A stretch of 64,000 nt of DNA from contig NC_134465.1 in assembly GCF_047948215.1 (NCBI RefSeq), positions 52,731,946 to 52,795,945 on the forward strand, given 5' to 3'. Within the stretch, counting starts at the first letter, position 1. Every line of letters starts with the position of its first letter. Source of the stretch: Lycorma delicatula (Eukaryota > Arthropoda > Insecta > Hemiptera > Fulgoridae). A program made the translations under genes and the position numbers. Below the pieces are notes generated by a model, which ran no database searches, was not told the DNA's origin, and saw only the letters and a list, made by a program, of their open reading frames with translations. This document shows positions 27,280 to 38,480 of this stretch, one piece after another.

Positions 27280-27282
<3 letters not shown>

Positions 27283-27328
<46 letters not shown>
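27283..27328. repeat. (TA)n microsatellite
   Basis: An uninterrupted AT dinucleotide tract of about 23 units, directly after a transposon-end-like motif. Confidence 0.95.
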
Positions 27329-27330
<2 letters not shown>

Positions 27331-28129
27331 CAAATATTTTTGTGCAAAATTCAACAGCTTGAATTTTTTATTATTAAGACTATAATTCATTAAGAAATAT
27401 ATAATGTAAGGTAAAAACGTAATGCGAAAAAATATAATTCATAATAAAACACATTAAGAAAGAGAATAATTCAAGACACTAAACGAAATAAAAAACTAAA
27501 CTAAAAGAATTAACGCGGAACAGAATATAAAATATTAAAAATGCACCAAACCAATTAAATAACCGATGAAAAAAGATCGTAAACCAATAAGAAAGTCGAA
27601 AGTATAAATGTAGAAATTAATGTTAAAATGGACCGGCTGCTGCTAGATAGATAGTATGCATTCCGTGAACAATCGTCATAACAGCAAAATGCTAAACAGT
27701 TTAAACCAAATGAAGGTAGATGGGGTGAGGTTACGTACAAACGACCGTAACATACTATCTACTATTTACGTAATAATAAAACAAATAAATATATATGTTT
27801 TAACGGTTTTAATGTTATTAATTTTCAGTTTTCTAAAATAGAAGTCGTTTTAATAACTTAAAAAAACAAACAAATTCTTTAAAAATTAGCGTATAATTTA
27901 AAGTTATACGGTAACTTTTTACAAAGTTATAATTATTCATAAATTTTACTGTAGGAAGTAGAACCGAAATATTCTCCATTATAAAATTAAAGATAATAGT
28001 AACATCGGATCACGAATTTTAAATATATACCCTTGTCGCACGAGATATCGGCCAAACTTACGGGACTGATTCAGGACATCGAAATATAGCTAATAGAGAT
28101 ATTAACCTCGAAAAAATTTACTACAGCAA

Positions 28130-28480
28130 ATAAATTATTGGAATACATTCGGAAAAATATTCTTATTTTTATTTTTGTGGCACATTTATTATCGCTAGTG
28201 ACTGTGCTTCCCAAATAATAAAAACCGTCACCCTTCTCTACAACAGTACCGTCTAATTTAATATCAACCTTTGTCCCTTCCTACAATCAAAATCTTTGTC
28301 TTCTTATTAATTTTCAGTTTAAGTTTTTCTAGTAATTTAGATGATAGTATTTCTAACGTAATCTTCATTCCTCTTGCTGATTCCGCCAGTAACACAATAT
28401 CATCTGCAAAACGGATACAATGTATGGATTTTCCATTAATTCTGATTCCATTTGTTTTATGGCAAATCCTAGTAATGGGG
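28130..28480 (-). pseudogene. LINE reverse transcriptase fragment
   Basis: The minus strand reads NGIRINGKSIHCIRFADDIVLLAES. This contains the FADD catalytic box with its flanks (usual form IRFADDIALLA). It continues with KLLEKLKLKINKKTKIL, a stop, then YIKLDGTVVEKGDGFYYLGSTVTSD, the LGS/VTSD segment found downstream of the palm in insect LINEs. Frame is interrupted once or twice. Both catalytic aspartates are kept although the element is dead. A SINE abuts it at 28.48 kb. Confidence 0.85.
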
Positions 28481-28482
28481 TA

Positions 28483-28675
28483 CTTTTATAAGAATTTGAA
28501 CAATAGATCGTGGATATCGGTGTTCTTTAGCGGTTGGGTTTCAATTAACCACACATCTCAGGAACGGTCGACCTGAGACTGTACAATACTATAATTCATT
28601 TACATTCATACATATCGTCCTCTGAAGTAATACCTTACGGTGGTTCCGGAGGCTAAACAGAAAAAAAAGAAAGAA
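28483..28675 (+). mobile_element. 5'-truncated tRNA-derived SINE
   Basis: The copy lacks the tRNA-like head and starts within the body (AAGAATTTGAACAATAGATC, like ACGGATTTGAATACTAGATC). It keeps GGTTGGGTTTCAATTAACCA and the 3' end GGAGGCTAAACAG plus an A-rich tail. It adjoins the LINE fragment at 28.1-28.48 kb. Confidence 0.8.
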
Positions 28676-28948
28676 GAATACAACTGAAATTATTGAAGTG
28701 GCTCTTAAAAATGATTGTCTGACAACTTTGTACCTCTTTTTATTTCTTTCCCAATCTAGTTATAAATAATTTTTAATAGTAGTAGCAATAGAAAAGGCGT
28801 AAGATATTAGACAACAAAAAGGAGGACAGAGGGGGTAAATGTAGCGGGGCGAGACAGGGCATTTGTCGACATGAATTTTTTTATTTTATTTTGATATCTC
28901 GAATCAGTCCCTAAAATTTGGCTAACACCACTCCGGACACCTGTATAA

Positions 28949-29181
28949 ACCCACCGGGTTGTTCTAGTGGTGAACGCGTCTTCCCAAATCAGTTGATTTG
29001 GAAGTCGAGAGTTCCAGCGTTCAAGTCCTAGTATAGTCAGTTATGTTTCAATTAACCACACATATCAGGAATGGTCGAACTGAGACTGTACAAGACTACA
29101 CTTCATTTACACTCATACAAAATCATCCCCTGAAGTATTATCTGAAAGGTAATTACCGGAGGCTAAACAGGAAAAAAGAAA
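28949..29181 (+). mobile_element. tRNA-derived SINE with perfect 14-base duplication
   Basis: A family copy with an intact head (CCCACCGGGTTGTTCTAGTG) and B box. It has an internal deletion of about 60 bases that removes the ACACGGATTTGAATACTAGATCG segment. It is flanked by identical repeats GGACACCTGTATAA at 28,935-28,948 and 29,182-29,195. The perfect duplication shows a relatively recent insertion, and the deletion may have been present in the source copy. Confidence 0.95.
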
Positions 29182-29195
29182 GGACACCTGTATAA

Positions 29196-30164
29196 TTAAA
29201 TAGCAATAAGCATTTCTACTTGACGTCATTATAAAACATTTAAAATCTATTAAATTATATAAAGGAATAATCCATAAATTAAGTATTATAATTACAGGTT
29301 TTAAAACCTATCTCTCCTGTCCCTGTGCAAGATGATTACATCTGCTTTTAAATGCACCCTCACGGTTTTTCAGTAAAGTTTAATTTAAGAATAAGATTAA
29401 AATTTACAACCGTTTTTAATTTTTTAATAAAAGTATAACTAATTTATATTTTTTGATAAAATCTGAAAAAACGTTCTATAATTATATTCCACTTTATTTC
29501 ATTAAAAAGTGATTTAATACAAATAAAGAATTTATTTTTTGAATAAAATAAGAAAAGATTTTGTTTTTAAATATAAAATTATAATTTTCCAAATAAACAA
29601 TAATAATCCCAATACCGGAATGTAAGTGTGATACATTTTTTAAAACCATTAGCGGATTACAGAATTTAAATAAATTATCAGAGTTTTTTTTTAACAAGCA
29701 AAACATCGTTTATTTGTTTGATTTTATGGAAAACCTTAATATAGTACTTTTGTAATAGACCAGATAAAAACTAAATACTATGTATTTTCTAGCTTAACAT
29801 TACTTTATACTGAATTAAAAGAAAACAATTTTTAGATAAATTTGAAGGTTCTTTGACGGTTAAGGTGTTTTACTTTTCTTTTTTTTTACGTTAAAATTAG
29901 AAATCTGATATTATCAAAACGCTGAAAAATCATTGATTTTTATCTATAAAAAATGAAAAATTTATAAATTTCTACAAAGAAACTTACAGACAAAAATTAT
30001 TATATTCCTCCAACATCTAAAATTTTATTAACGATCTCCTCTCTACTAATATGAATAGTCGAACGATCAAAGTACAGCTGTTATCAATAATTACTTATAT
30101 AGCTTAAAAATAAATAACATTTATGTACAGAATGAAAATAAAGCGGAGATTTATTTAATTTATT
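29196..30164. other. AT-rich non-coding stretch
   Basis: No supported gene, terminus or repeat. The open frame at 29,494-29,706 is low complexity and without a domain. Confidence 0.4.
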
Positions 30165-30335
30165 TCTTTTCCGCTTCGTAAATTAATTCAACAAAAAAGT
30201 TTTAAAACTTGCACACGGGAATATCGAAATAAATTTTCGAGCGTACGAAAAATACCACGGCTAACCAGGAGTCGAACCCGGGATCTTCGAATTAAAAGCT
30301 ACGAAGCTACCACTCCACCACGGATATCGACCTTA
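30165..30335 (-). mobile_element. tRNA-like SINE, second type
   Basis: On the minus strand a tRNA-like head reads CCGTGGTGGAGTGGTAGCTT, which holds an A box, and CCCGGGTTCGACTCCTGGTT, a near-perfect B box. Then comes GCCGTGGTATTTTTCGTACG and an AT-rich body. The acceptor-stem halves do not pair well and a non-tRNA body follows, so it is a SINE rather than a tRNA gene. It resembles the fragment at 13.68 kb. Confidence 0.7.
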
Positions 30336-30648
30336 TTGATAGCACACGAGAAGAATTTTTTAAAGCGAAGTAAATTATCCAATTAATCTTAATTGTTACG
30401 CGTTCCTTTAATACGTAAACGCACGAAATAAATTTCAGGATATTTAGGAATTTTCTTTTGGATGCTGAATTTAATGATTTTTTTTTAATTTATAAATATC
30501 ACCCAAAACCAGGCTCCAATTTCTGGAATTTCGGATAAAAAACTGATAAGCAACTGGATTATTTCAACTACTTAAAAAAAAAAAAAAAACTGGGAAAATA
30601 TTCCACGACTTTCCCGGCTATTAATAATAAAAATTAAAAGATTTACAG

Positions 30649-30685
<37 letters not shown>

Positions 30686-31439
30686 GTGAGGAATAATTTA
30701 TTTTAAATTTACAAATAGGTTAAACATAATAAATTTGCTCAAGTGAAGTTTTTTCTGAAATAACCCATTTAATAGAGGCTAAAATAAGAAAGAAAAAATT
30801 CTAAAAAAAAAACATGCAAAAATGGTTTCAAAAGACATCTTTGCATTCTAGATCTGGGATCTACGCATATTTTAAAAAATGTAGACGTTCTGGACAGTTC
30901 TGTATGTACATAAAAATATAAACAATTAAAAAAAAATTTGAAAAAAACATTTAAATCAAAATAAGATATAGCAAAAGAACAAATAAATTTCAATTTTAAA
31001 AGGTACGGATTATTTTTTGCGATTTATTTCTGCTGGCAGGTAACATATTTTGATTTAATGATGTTTTTTTAAAAATGTCTCTGTAGAAATCGAAATCAGT
31101 TCATTCGTAATATCCATCCACTCCCTTAACGAATTTTGAAAAAAGAAATGGTTAATACCCCATAAATAGAAATATTTTATCCAAATTTGAAGAAATTCCT
31201 GTAGTGCAATGTCAAAACCACTACAACACACATATGTACATGCGTACGTACATACATAACATATATTTTTTCGCAAAATAATAATGATCATCATTATCAT
31301 AAAGGGAAAGATACTTTCCACTTCAATATCTAGCTATATTCGCCGGGAAAGTAAAAATATATAAATTAAAAACTGCGTGTAGTTTTTCAAAACAATTTTT
31401 GAAAATAGTTTGCTTTAAAAATGTTACTTGGCCTGTTAT
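30336..31439. other. AT-rich stretch with microsatellite
   Basis: It contains a (TA)n tract at 30,652-30,682. The frames at 30,769-30,993 and 31,055-31,321 have no recognisable domain. Probably decayed repeats. Confidence 0.35.
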
Positions 31440-32405
31440 TTTCTTTTTATGACGAATACTGTCATTATAGTAAACTTATCCATTTTTCCAATTTTTTAAA
31501 TACCGATTAAATGATAAATTGATGGAAATTTGTATACACCTTTTACGGTTTGCGTGTATACTAAGAAAGGATTTCTTGAAATTTCGAGTTTAAACGGTTA
31601 AAATGGAGTAACAATACTACTTTTTCTATTTTATGGCAACAAAAAAAAAGTATAAAGTTGATCTGTGGTATGTGTAATCTTTATATAAATACCTAAAACC
31701 AATCTCTAGAATTTTTGAAATTCGACCTTGAAAGGAGTGAAGAAAAGCGAAAAAATTTGAACAATCATTGCAAATTTTCACAATTTCCAGGTATACTAAA
31801 TGAGATATTCACTAGATTGGGGTTTGAAAATACTTTTGTGATAAATAACTAAAAACTAATTTCGGTTTTTTGAAAATCAATTTTTTAACGTGTAAGGCGC
31901 GTGAGACGGTTCAATCAACACAGCCACTATTAGTATGTGCGACACGACTGGCTTCATCTGCCTCCGGTTGCTCGACTAAAAAAAAACAAGAAAAAGTAAT
32001 TTAAAAAAATAAAATGAGAAACGAAATAAGGTCACCTCAGTGATGTTTAACGCTACGAACCGGGAAAAATACATTTTTATTCGTACGAAGGACGGGCGAC
32101 CAGTTATAACTAATAATTTTAAAATTGAGGCCGATTGTTTTGAAACCGACTCTCTTAGATCACTCAGTTTCCTGTACTGACCAAACTGTTCCTCTGAAGA
32201 AATTACAATACACTGATATTTTTTATAAAATATAAAAAAAAAACAGAATTTAATTTTAACCATTATTATTCTCACAAGCATGTGTTTAATGAACACAGGA
32301 ATGTTCCCCAGAAACCAGAACACCCTGACCAGGTAAACATCACCTGACAGCGACGGAAAAAGCAAGTAACCATACAGCGCGGCCGAAGTCACGACGGTGA
32401 TGCTA

Positions 32406-32408
<3 letters not shown>
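31440..32408 (-). mobile_element. CTAGC-type interspersed repeat, minus copy
   Basis: This is the reverse orientation of the repeat that starts CTAGC beside a (TA)n tract. It can be recognised by its GC-richer 5' part (GGTTACTTGC, the GTAACCGGAGGCAGATG-type segment, TGAGCCACAGCGC in the plus copy). AT-rich sequence with TTTTTGAAATTCGACCTTGAAA follows. Similar sequence in the same order is at 32,449-33,257 (plus) and 58,640-59,455 (minus). This copy carries about 350 extra bases (31,980-32,330) between segments that are adjacent in the 59.3-kb copy, so it holds a nested insertion. Class is unknown to me; association with (TA)n resembles microsatellite-linked interspersed elements. Confidence 0.55.

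Positions 32409-32448
<40 letters not shown>
32409..32448. repeat. (TA)20 tract at centre of inverted pair
   Basis: An uninterrupted TA tract with GCTAGTG on its left and CTAGCT on its right. It is the axis of two opposed repeat copies. Confidence 0.95.
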
Positions 32449-32449
<1 letters not shown>

Positions 32450-33058
32450 TAGCTCTTCTTCGCACTATATGGTTACTTGCGTTTCGCGGTAGCGGTCAAT
32501 ATTTTTATTTTAAGTTTTTTAGTCAAGTAACCAGAGGCAGATGCAACTACTCACACATACAGTAACGGTGGCAGTGGCGGTTGTTGGTTGAGCCACAGCG
32601 CTGTATACCTTCGCACCCGTTAAAAATATCGAAATTAAAAAACAAAAAAAAAACATTTAAATATTTATTTGAAGAGTATTTGCAAGCCCAAATCTACTAA
32701 ATACCTCGTTTACTACAGTCGGGGCTTGGAAAAATTTACAATCGTTATTCAAATTTTTTTTACCTTTCTTCATCTCCATTTCAAAAATCTAGAAATTGGC
32801 TTATTGACATGAAGATACAGCCAGCAAAGAGTAGATTTCTTCCATTTGTTACCGAAAAATTTTAAAAAATAACAGGGTTTCAAAAAAAAATTCAAAAATC
32901 ATTTTTAACCTTTGAAACTAGGAATGAAACAAAAAATTTAGAAATTGGTTTTTAGATATTCATAATTAATCAAGTTTACATCCAGTTCCCACAGCGATAG
33001 ACACTTACAGTTCAAAATTCATTAGTTGTGTGCTTCAACCGGTAAATTTCCACTAATA

Positions 33059-33103
<45 letters not shown>

Positions 33104-33257
33104 ATATGAGATTTTTCGAGATGAAATATATCCAAAAACCTTCTCCGTTATGCTAGGAAACATGGTTAAATATAAAATATTAGTTGCGAAAGATCGGGTA
33201 GTTTTTTTGTTTATCCTGAACAAAAAAAACCCTATTCCTCTTTATATAATAGTATAG
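32449..33257 (+). mobile_element. CTAGC-type interspersed repeat, plus copy
   Basis: It starts CTAGCTCTTCTTCGCACTAT right after (TA)20 and has the GC-richer segment with GGTTGAGCCACAGCGCTGTA. It continues through sequence shared with the 58.6-59.5 kb copy and includes a second (TA)n tract at 33,063-33,098. It ends in TTTTTTTGTTTATCCTGAAC and TTTATATAATAGTATAG. The 3' segment recurs at 34.1-34.29 kb and, reversed, at 57.43-57.60 and 58.73-58.88 kb. No coding capacity, so non-autonomous. Confidence 0.6.
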
Positions 33258-33282
33258 ATACATATAGATGTATATATTTATA

Positions 33283-34285
33283 CACTAGCCGGCCCTGAAC
33301 CTTCAGGGCCCAGACGAACCCTGGAGCAAGCTCAGAGGCTCATCATCGGGGCCTACCCCAAACATGCACAGCTCGCTTCGCTCGCCATAGCCGAATACCC
33401 AAATGGCTCCGTTCCTGAACCCCGCACTATTTTTTATCCTCATGATTGTGAGAATAATGCTGATAAATAACAATTAAAGTATTCAAAATTTATAGAAAGA
33501 AGCTTGAAAAAGAAACTAAATTACAAGACAGAATAACAGTAGTTATGGAAACTAAAGTCATACAGCATTGACAAAGAAAATTTCCTAACTTATTTTTTTG
33601 CTACAGAGGCAAAAATATAATAAGAAATATAAGGATTAATCTTTCTTTTCCTTAATAAATATCTTTCTTTTTCCTGTTTAGCCTCCGGTAACTACCGTTT
33701 AGATAATTCTTCAGAGGATGAATGAGGATGATATGTATGAGTGTAAATGAAGTGTAGTCTTGTAAATTCTCAGTTCGACCATTCCTGAGATGTGTGGTTA
33801 ATTGAAACCCAACCACCAAAGAACAACGGTATCCACGATCTATAATTCAAATCCGTGTAAAAATAACTGGCTTTACTAGGACTTGAACGCTGTAACTATT
33901 CGACTTCCAAATCAGCTGATTTGGGAAGACGCGTTGTTAACCACTAAACCAACCCGGTGGGTTCCTTAATAAATATCTAATTTACAACTTCACTCTCCTT
34001 TGTGTGTGATGAAATAATGAATATTTTTATATGTTAACCTTCAAGGGAGCTAGGGCCTCGATCTGTGGCCTACAACCTTCCATTGTATAACACGATTCTA
34101 TGCTGAAAATTTGAAAGAAATCGATCGGTTGTTTCTTCGAGATTTTTTATGATGAAATATCTAAAAGCCATTTCAGTTATGCCAAGAAACACGGGTAAAA
34201 ATTTTGTTGCGATTGATAACGTAGATTTTTTGTTTATCCCGAGCTAATAAAACGTTCGTCTTACATATAATAGCATTTATATATA
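33283..34285 (+). mobile_element. related CTAGC-type repeat, split by a SINE
   Basis: It begins ACTAGCCGGCCCTGAACC and includes a perfect hairpin at 33,291-33,310 (GGCCCTGAA, two-base loop, TTCAGGGCC). A GC-rich 130-base head follows, then AT-rich sequence. It ends with the family terminus TTTTTTGTTTATCCCGAGC and ATATAATAGCATTTATATA. A SINE (33,665-33,961) interrupts it with a 17-base duplication, so this element is older than that SINE. Head sequence differs from the 32.4-kb copy, so it is a subfamily or a sister family. Confidence 0.5.
33665..33961 (-). mobile_element. full-length tRNA-derived SINE, perfect 17-base duplication
   Basis: One of the best family copies. In reverse it reads from the tail CCTGTTTAGCCTCCGGTAAC to the head (complement of CCCACCGGGTTGGTTTAGTGG). 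It is flanked by identical TTCCTTAATAAATATCT at 33,648-33,664 and 33,962-33,978. Both A- and B-box-like segments are intact, so it may have been transcribable by Pol III. It sits inside a CTAGC-type repeat. Confidence 0.96.
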
Positions 34286-34289
34286 GAAT

Positions 34290-35047
34290 GAAAATGAAGC
34301 AGAAAAATTACTGAACACCCCTAGAATTATTAAAAGAAAATAGATTAACCTTCTAACGTACCAATATTGATTAAACATTTATTTCATTCAATTTTAACGT
34401 AAAATCATTGCCACTTTTTTTTATTAAATACCTTATGCTGGATTAATTGATTATTATCTGAAATAATAACAGAAAATGTAAAATATCAAAAAACTTTAAA
34501 TACTCGGAAACTATACGGAGTAAGATGCTAATTATATGTTAATGTACCGGTAATGGATTACTAGCAGCAGAATCACGATTAAACTGGAAAAAAAAATTGT
34601 TTGCCAAATTCTATAATTCTTATAAAAACCTTGATAAGTATTTGGGTAATTATGAAATGTTTTACTGAAGAACAACGGGTATGTGAAGAAATACAAAACG
34701 AAATACAAATTAAAGAAATATCAAGAAGAACGGAAGACGATACGATAGAGAAGTGTATAACATCTTAACGGAAGAATATCCTCCGATTTAGAAATTGTCA
34801 TCAGTAAGATATCATAAACGGAAAACATTATTAAAAGTAATAATGCTGACGATTAAGGGTATTTCAAAGACAAGAGAAACACTAAGTACCTAGAAAATAG
34901 TGAACTCTCATACAATTGAAATTTAACAAACGACAAATCGATTATGAAAAAATAAAAATTCATAAACGTCTTCTACATATTAAAAATGCTGTAATAAAAA
35001 ATACCAACACTAGAATAAGCGATATAATTCTTTAAAAAAAAAATTAC
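34290..35047. other. unassigned, downstream of serine-rich exon
   Basis: Mostly AT-rich. A segment at about 34,650-34,930 is lysine/glutamate-codon-rich on the plus strand and might be a decayed LINE piece, but no motif allows a call. It would be intron on the minus strand after the donor at 35,047. Confidence 0.3.
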
Positions 35048-35393
35048 CTGTAATTTTAATTTTCTAGAAGTCGGTCGTTTCGTTAAATAAGACGCAGTCT
35101 GAGTATCCGATTCAGTACTTGGAAAGGACCAATGAAGAGAATCAAAAGAACTATGGTACGAACCATAATCACTACCGGGAGGCGGTAAAACTCCACGATG
35201 ACTTTCTTTCGGAAACATTGAAGAAAAATGATCGTATCCCGGAAAATAAGAAATAATTTGTAAACTCGCATTATAATCGATAGGTTTTCTTTTTTTTTTG
35301 AATATCGATAATGAAGAGTCAGAATCGTTAACCGATTTATAATCCGATGAAGAAAACGGAAACGATGAAGACAAAGAAGAATCGCCCGAGCAG
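35048..35393 (-). CDS. serine-rich exon, unknown family
   Basis: Seen: a minus-strand open exon starting KSCSGDSSLSSSFPFSSSDY, with more Ser/Asp (SVNDSDSSLS) and a basic KKKRKP. A Tyr/Ser/Phe/Pro-rich part (SYFPGYDHF, LPPPGSDYGSYHSSFDSLHW) follows, and it ends TSRKLKLQ at a CAG|GTAATT donor. The boundaries assume an acceptor at TTATAAAAG (AG at 35,395-35,394), giving 346 bases. Alternatively translation begins at the ATG at 35,473 with a hydrophobic, Tyr/Ile/Phe-rich stretch. A second exon at 45,958-46,642 begins with the same KSCSG and has the same entry and exit phases. I do not recognise the family; Ser/Asp richness is compatible with a secreted or phosphorylated protein, which is inference. 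Confidence 0.5.
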
Positions 35394-35692
35394 CTTTTAT
35401 AATAATAAAAATAAATACTAATACGATACCAAAATTCGGACATTACTATAATTTTAAACACCAACAGTGACATCACCGATCGTAGCGGTTCGATTATCGA
35501 ACAAAATTATATTAAAAAAAAAAGAAGAAACTCAATATTATAACATAATATGCGTACACCTGAATTAATAATATATCATTTTACCGCATGTAGTGTAATA
35601 TTTAGATAACCAAACAACGTTATCATTACGTATGGTAAACAAACAGTATGAGATACGATATTAGATTTATAAAAATGCAATTAAAAAAACCT
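35394..35692. other. AT-rich, no feature
   Basis: Upstream flank of the serine-rich exon on the minus strand. Apart from the alternative in-frame ATG at 35,473, nothing is visible. Confidence 0.35.
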
Positions 35693-37021
35693 ATAAAGAG
35701 TGACACAGGGAATATTGTAGTTTTTAAATGAATAAACACCGTTAATTTAACACCAAACTTTATTATTTTGGATGTAAAATCTACGTGAATTAATGCCATT
35801 TCTTTTATTTGGCGTGGAATCGCGGTCGGAGGAACATAGTGTTCACGAAAATGCCTACGTTAGATACGGCTACCTGGTTACAGCTCCGTAAGCACTTCCG
35901 ACTTAGGGCGGCAGACGGAGCAGTTCCAACAAGCAGAACCGCCTTTAAATTGTTTAAACGGTTTCGAACCGCAGGCATTGTTACTACAAAAAAAAAAAAA
36001 CGTAGGTGCTGAACGTACAGCGACGAGAACACCGAAAACGAGGAGAGTGAAAACAGCATTTCTCCGTAGTCCTCGACTTTCGGATCGGCGTTAGTCGTTC
36101 GTTAGCTTTACGTTTGGGGCGAGAGATTTTTGAAAACCGGTCTTAAATTCCATCCGTATAAGATTATCTGTGCGTCAATTACTCGCGACATATTACGGCC
36201 AGCGGGTAGAGTTTGCTTTACGGATTCGAGTTCTTCACGATGACCTCGATGCGCTAAAATTTACGAATAATGAGGCGAATTTTCACTTAAAGTGGTTCGT
36301 CAGCCGGCAAAATTTCAAATACCGGGCACCGGAAAATCCGAGACAACTGCACGAACGACTTCGACATTCATCCCTTTCGGCAATGTGGTGTACGATATCC
36401 AAACTTAACACTATCGATCCATATTTTCTTGAAGAGAAGGACGTATCGATAGCAATAAATTACAATCTTACACGCATATGATAAACGCTTTTTTTCCGCC
36501 GTAATAACAGATTTTGAACTCGGAACAAGATGTTTGGCTCCAACAAAATAGGGCTACTACAGCCCACACCGCCAGATATTCTACGAACATCCTACGGGAA
36601 TTATTTCCTGGTCATTTGATTTCCAGTTTCGGAGATGAGCCTTGGCTTCCTCGATCTCTTAACCTCAGTACGTGCTACTTCTTTCTGTAGGGACATTTAA
36701 AAAAGCGAATTTACGTCGGCAAACCCATTCGTTAGACAAAATAAAGACAGCTTTTCGTGGAGGTGCAACTGTCACCTCCACGGAAAGCTGTATCAATGTA
36801 TTAGATCCAGACATTGGAACGCGTGCGTACAGCTTCCCCTCTCGACTTGAATACTACATTATGAAAGATGAACATTACCTTCCAGATATGATTTTTTTTC
36901 TACGTAACATAAATGGAATTCCTTCTCACATCTATTGGTGTACAATTAATCTGTGTACATTTAAAAAAAACTACATTCCGCTATATAATAAGCCGTATTA
37001 TTAACCGTATTTTGCACTTTA
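35693..37021 (+). pseudogene. dead HTH-DDE transposase (Tc1/mariner type)
   Basis: The plus strand holds pieces of a transposase like the one at 61-62 kb. There is an N-terminal helix-turn-helix block (WLQLRKHFRL, PTSRTAFKLFKRFRTAGIV, TTKKKKRR). From 36,170 comes the catalytic core NEANFHLKWFVSRQNFKYRA and PENPRQLHERLRH, then LQQNRATTAHTARYSTNILR and SSFGDEPWLPRSLNL. Compared with the 61-kb protein the second catalytic Asp is Asn (QQN for QQD) and the third is Tyr (CYFFL for CDFFL). Several stops and shifts separate the pieces. A weak terminus-like match (AGAGTGACACAGGG, then TAGTTTTTAAA) lies at 35,697; the right end near 37,021 is a guess. Confidence 0.75.
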
Positions 37022-38480
37022 ATGCATATTAACGTAATTTTTTTCTGAAATAATGATATTAAATTTAGTATTTTGAACATCTCTACGAATTTAAGGTTGT
37101 TATTCTTTTGATTTCCGTACCTAAATTGAACATGTATACAAACACAAAGTACTCTGACAACAGTCAAGAATGAGAAGTAGAAGTAACAAATAGAATTCTT
37201 AGAAAACGTTTAACACATACTCCCTTTATTGTTCAGTGGATATATACAGTTCAGCAATAATTATTCCGAAAAACCTCTGTATAAAGAATTTTCCCCTGTG
37301 ATTCTCGGTTTCGTTATATAAAAGTTCAACTGCATAATTCTTTGGGTTTATGCCATTTTCTAATAAAATTTAATAAAAACGTTCAAGATATAATATGCAT
37401 TCGTCGAAATCTATAATTTTGAAAATTTAATCAAACTGAGATTAAATTGTGGAGAGAATTACGATTAAACTCAACGCATTTTCATTGAGAAATGAAAAAG
37501 ATAAATTTCTAGTGATGTATCACCCCTTCTTTTACCGTAAAGATACGAAGAGAAATGGAAGGACAAAAAATCTAAACTAATTCATAAATTATGTAATTTG
37601 GATACGTTTGCTAAAAAATATAATTTGGATACGTTTGCTAAAAAATATAATTTGGATAGAAACCAACTTTTATTCTAAAAAGAAAATAAAGTAGTTTCAT
37701 GTTTCGATAACCGGATATAAAAATAAAATCACTTAAACGAGAAGGAAGTACCACAAAAATTTGTACAGTATATGCGAGAACAATTAAAAATCTCTATAAA
37801 TATTTCAAATCTCTGAATCGATGGAAAAGTTTCTGATTTCAAAAACACGAACATCGAGAGTTCGTTTCCTTCAGCGACAGACTTTATTATAAATAAATTA
37901 AATTAGTAAAATCAATCGTAAATTTTGTTTAAGATTGAATTTTCCGGAAAAAATGTTTTTTTTTTTTTTTTTAAATATAACTTTTCTTCTTTCAAGAACT
38001 ATACAAATTTACTGAAACCAAATTTGGAGTATATTTTCAGTACATATAGAGCTAATTAATGAAATAAGATTTTAAAAATTTACCTATTAGAAATATAATA
38101 ATTTGTGTTGCCAAAATAATAATTTCAGTTTCATCCACATACTTTTAACATAAAAAATTTAACGACATACGAACAAAAAGAAACTACTTATGTACCGAAA
38201 TGTTTAATTTTCCGTCCATATATATAGGAAACGGATTAAAATATTCGACTAGAATTCCGTAAATACGTTCATTAGATTCTATATTATTTTAAAAATGAAA
38301 TGGTTATCTAATAATTTTACATTTTAAAATCTAAAAAAAACATTCTACCTCAGCAACTTTTAATTTTTATTCAAATTATATGTTTTAAATATGGAAAATA
38401 CTGAACCAGAATGAATTTTGATACAGTTTTTTTTCCTTTACTACGAAAAAAATTACTTATTCTACTACGAAAAAAATTAC
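37022..38480. other. AT-rich stretch with short tandem repeat
   Basis: No gene. A 28-base unit (AATTTGGATACGTTTGCTAA plus AAAATAT) occurs about 2.3 times at 37,596-37,660. A T-run lies at about 37,957-37,971. Confidence 0.45.

Larger units (their letters stand above)
25271..28029. other. AT-rich non-coding stretch with simple repeats
   Basis: No gene supported. It holds a T26 run (25,623-25,648), a (TA)23 tract (27,283-27,328) and two terminus-like motifs listed separately. A less AT-rich patch lies at 26,470-26,650, and a possible old repeat at 26,760-27,000, without coding potential that I can recognise. Confidence 0.4.

Noticed and set aside
30256..30331. tRNA gene on the minus strand
   Set aside because: A and B boxes are good, but the acceptor-stem halves do not pair and a SINE-like body follows, shared with 13.68 kb.
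31976..32392. 138-codon minus frame
   Set aside because: It spans the junction of a CTAGC-type repeat and an inserted segment, has no recognisable domain and runs on into poly-Phe/Lys low complexity.
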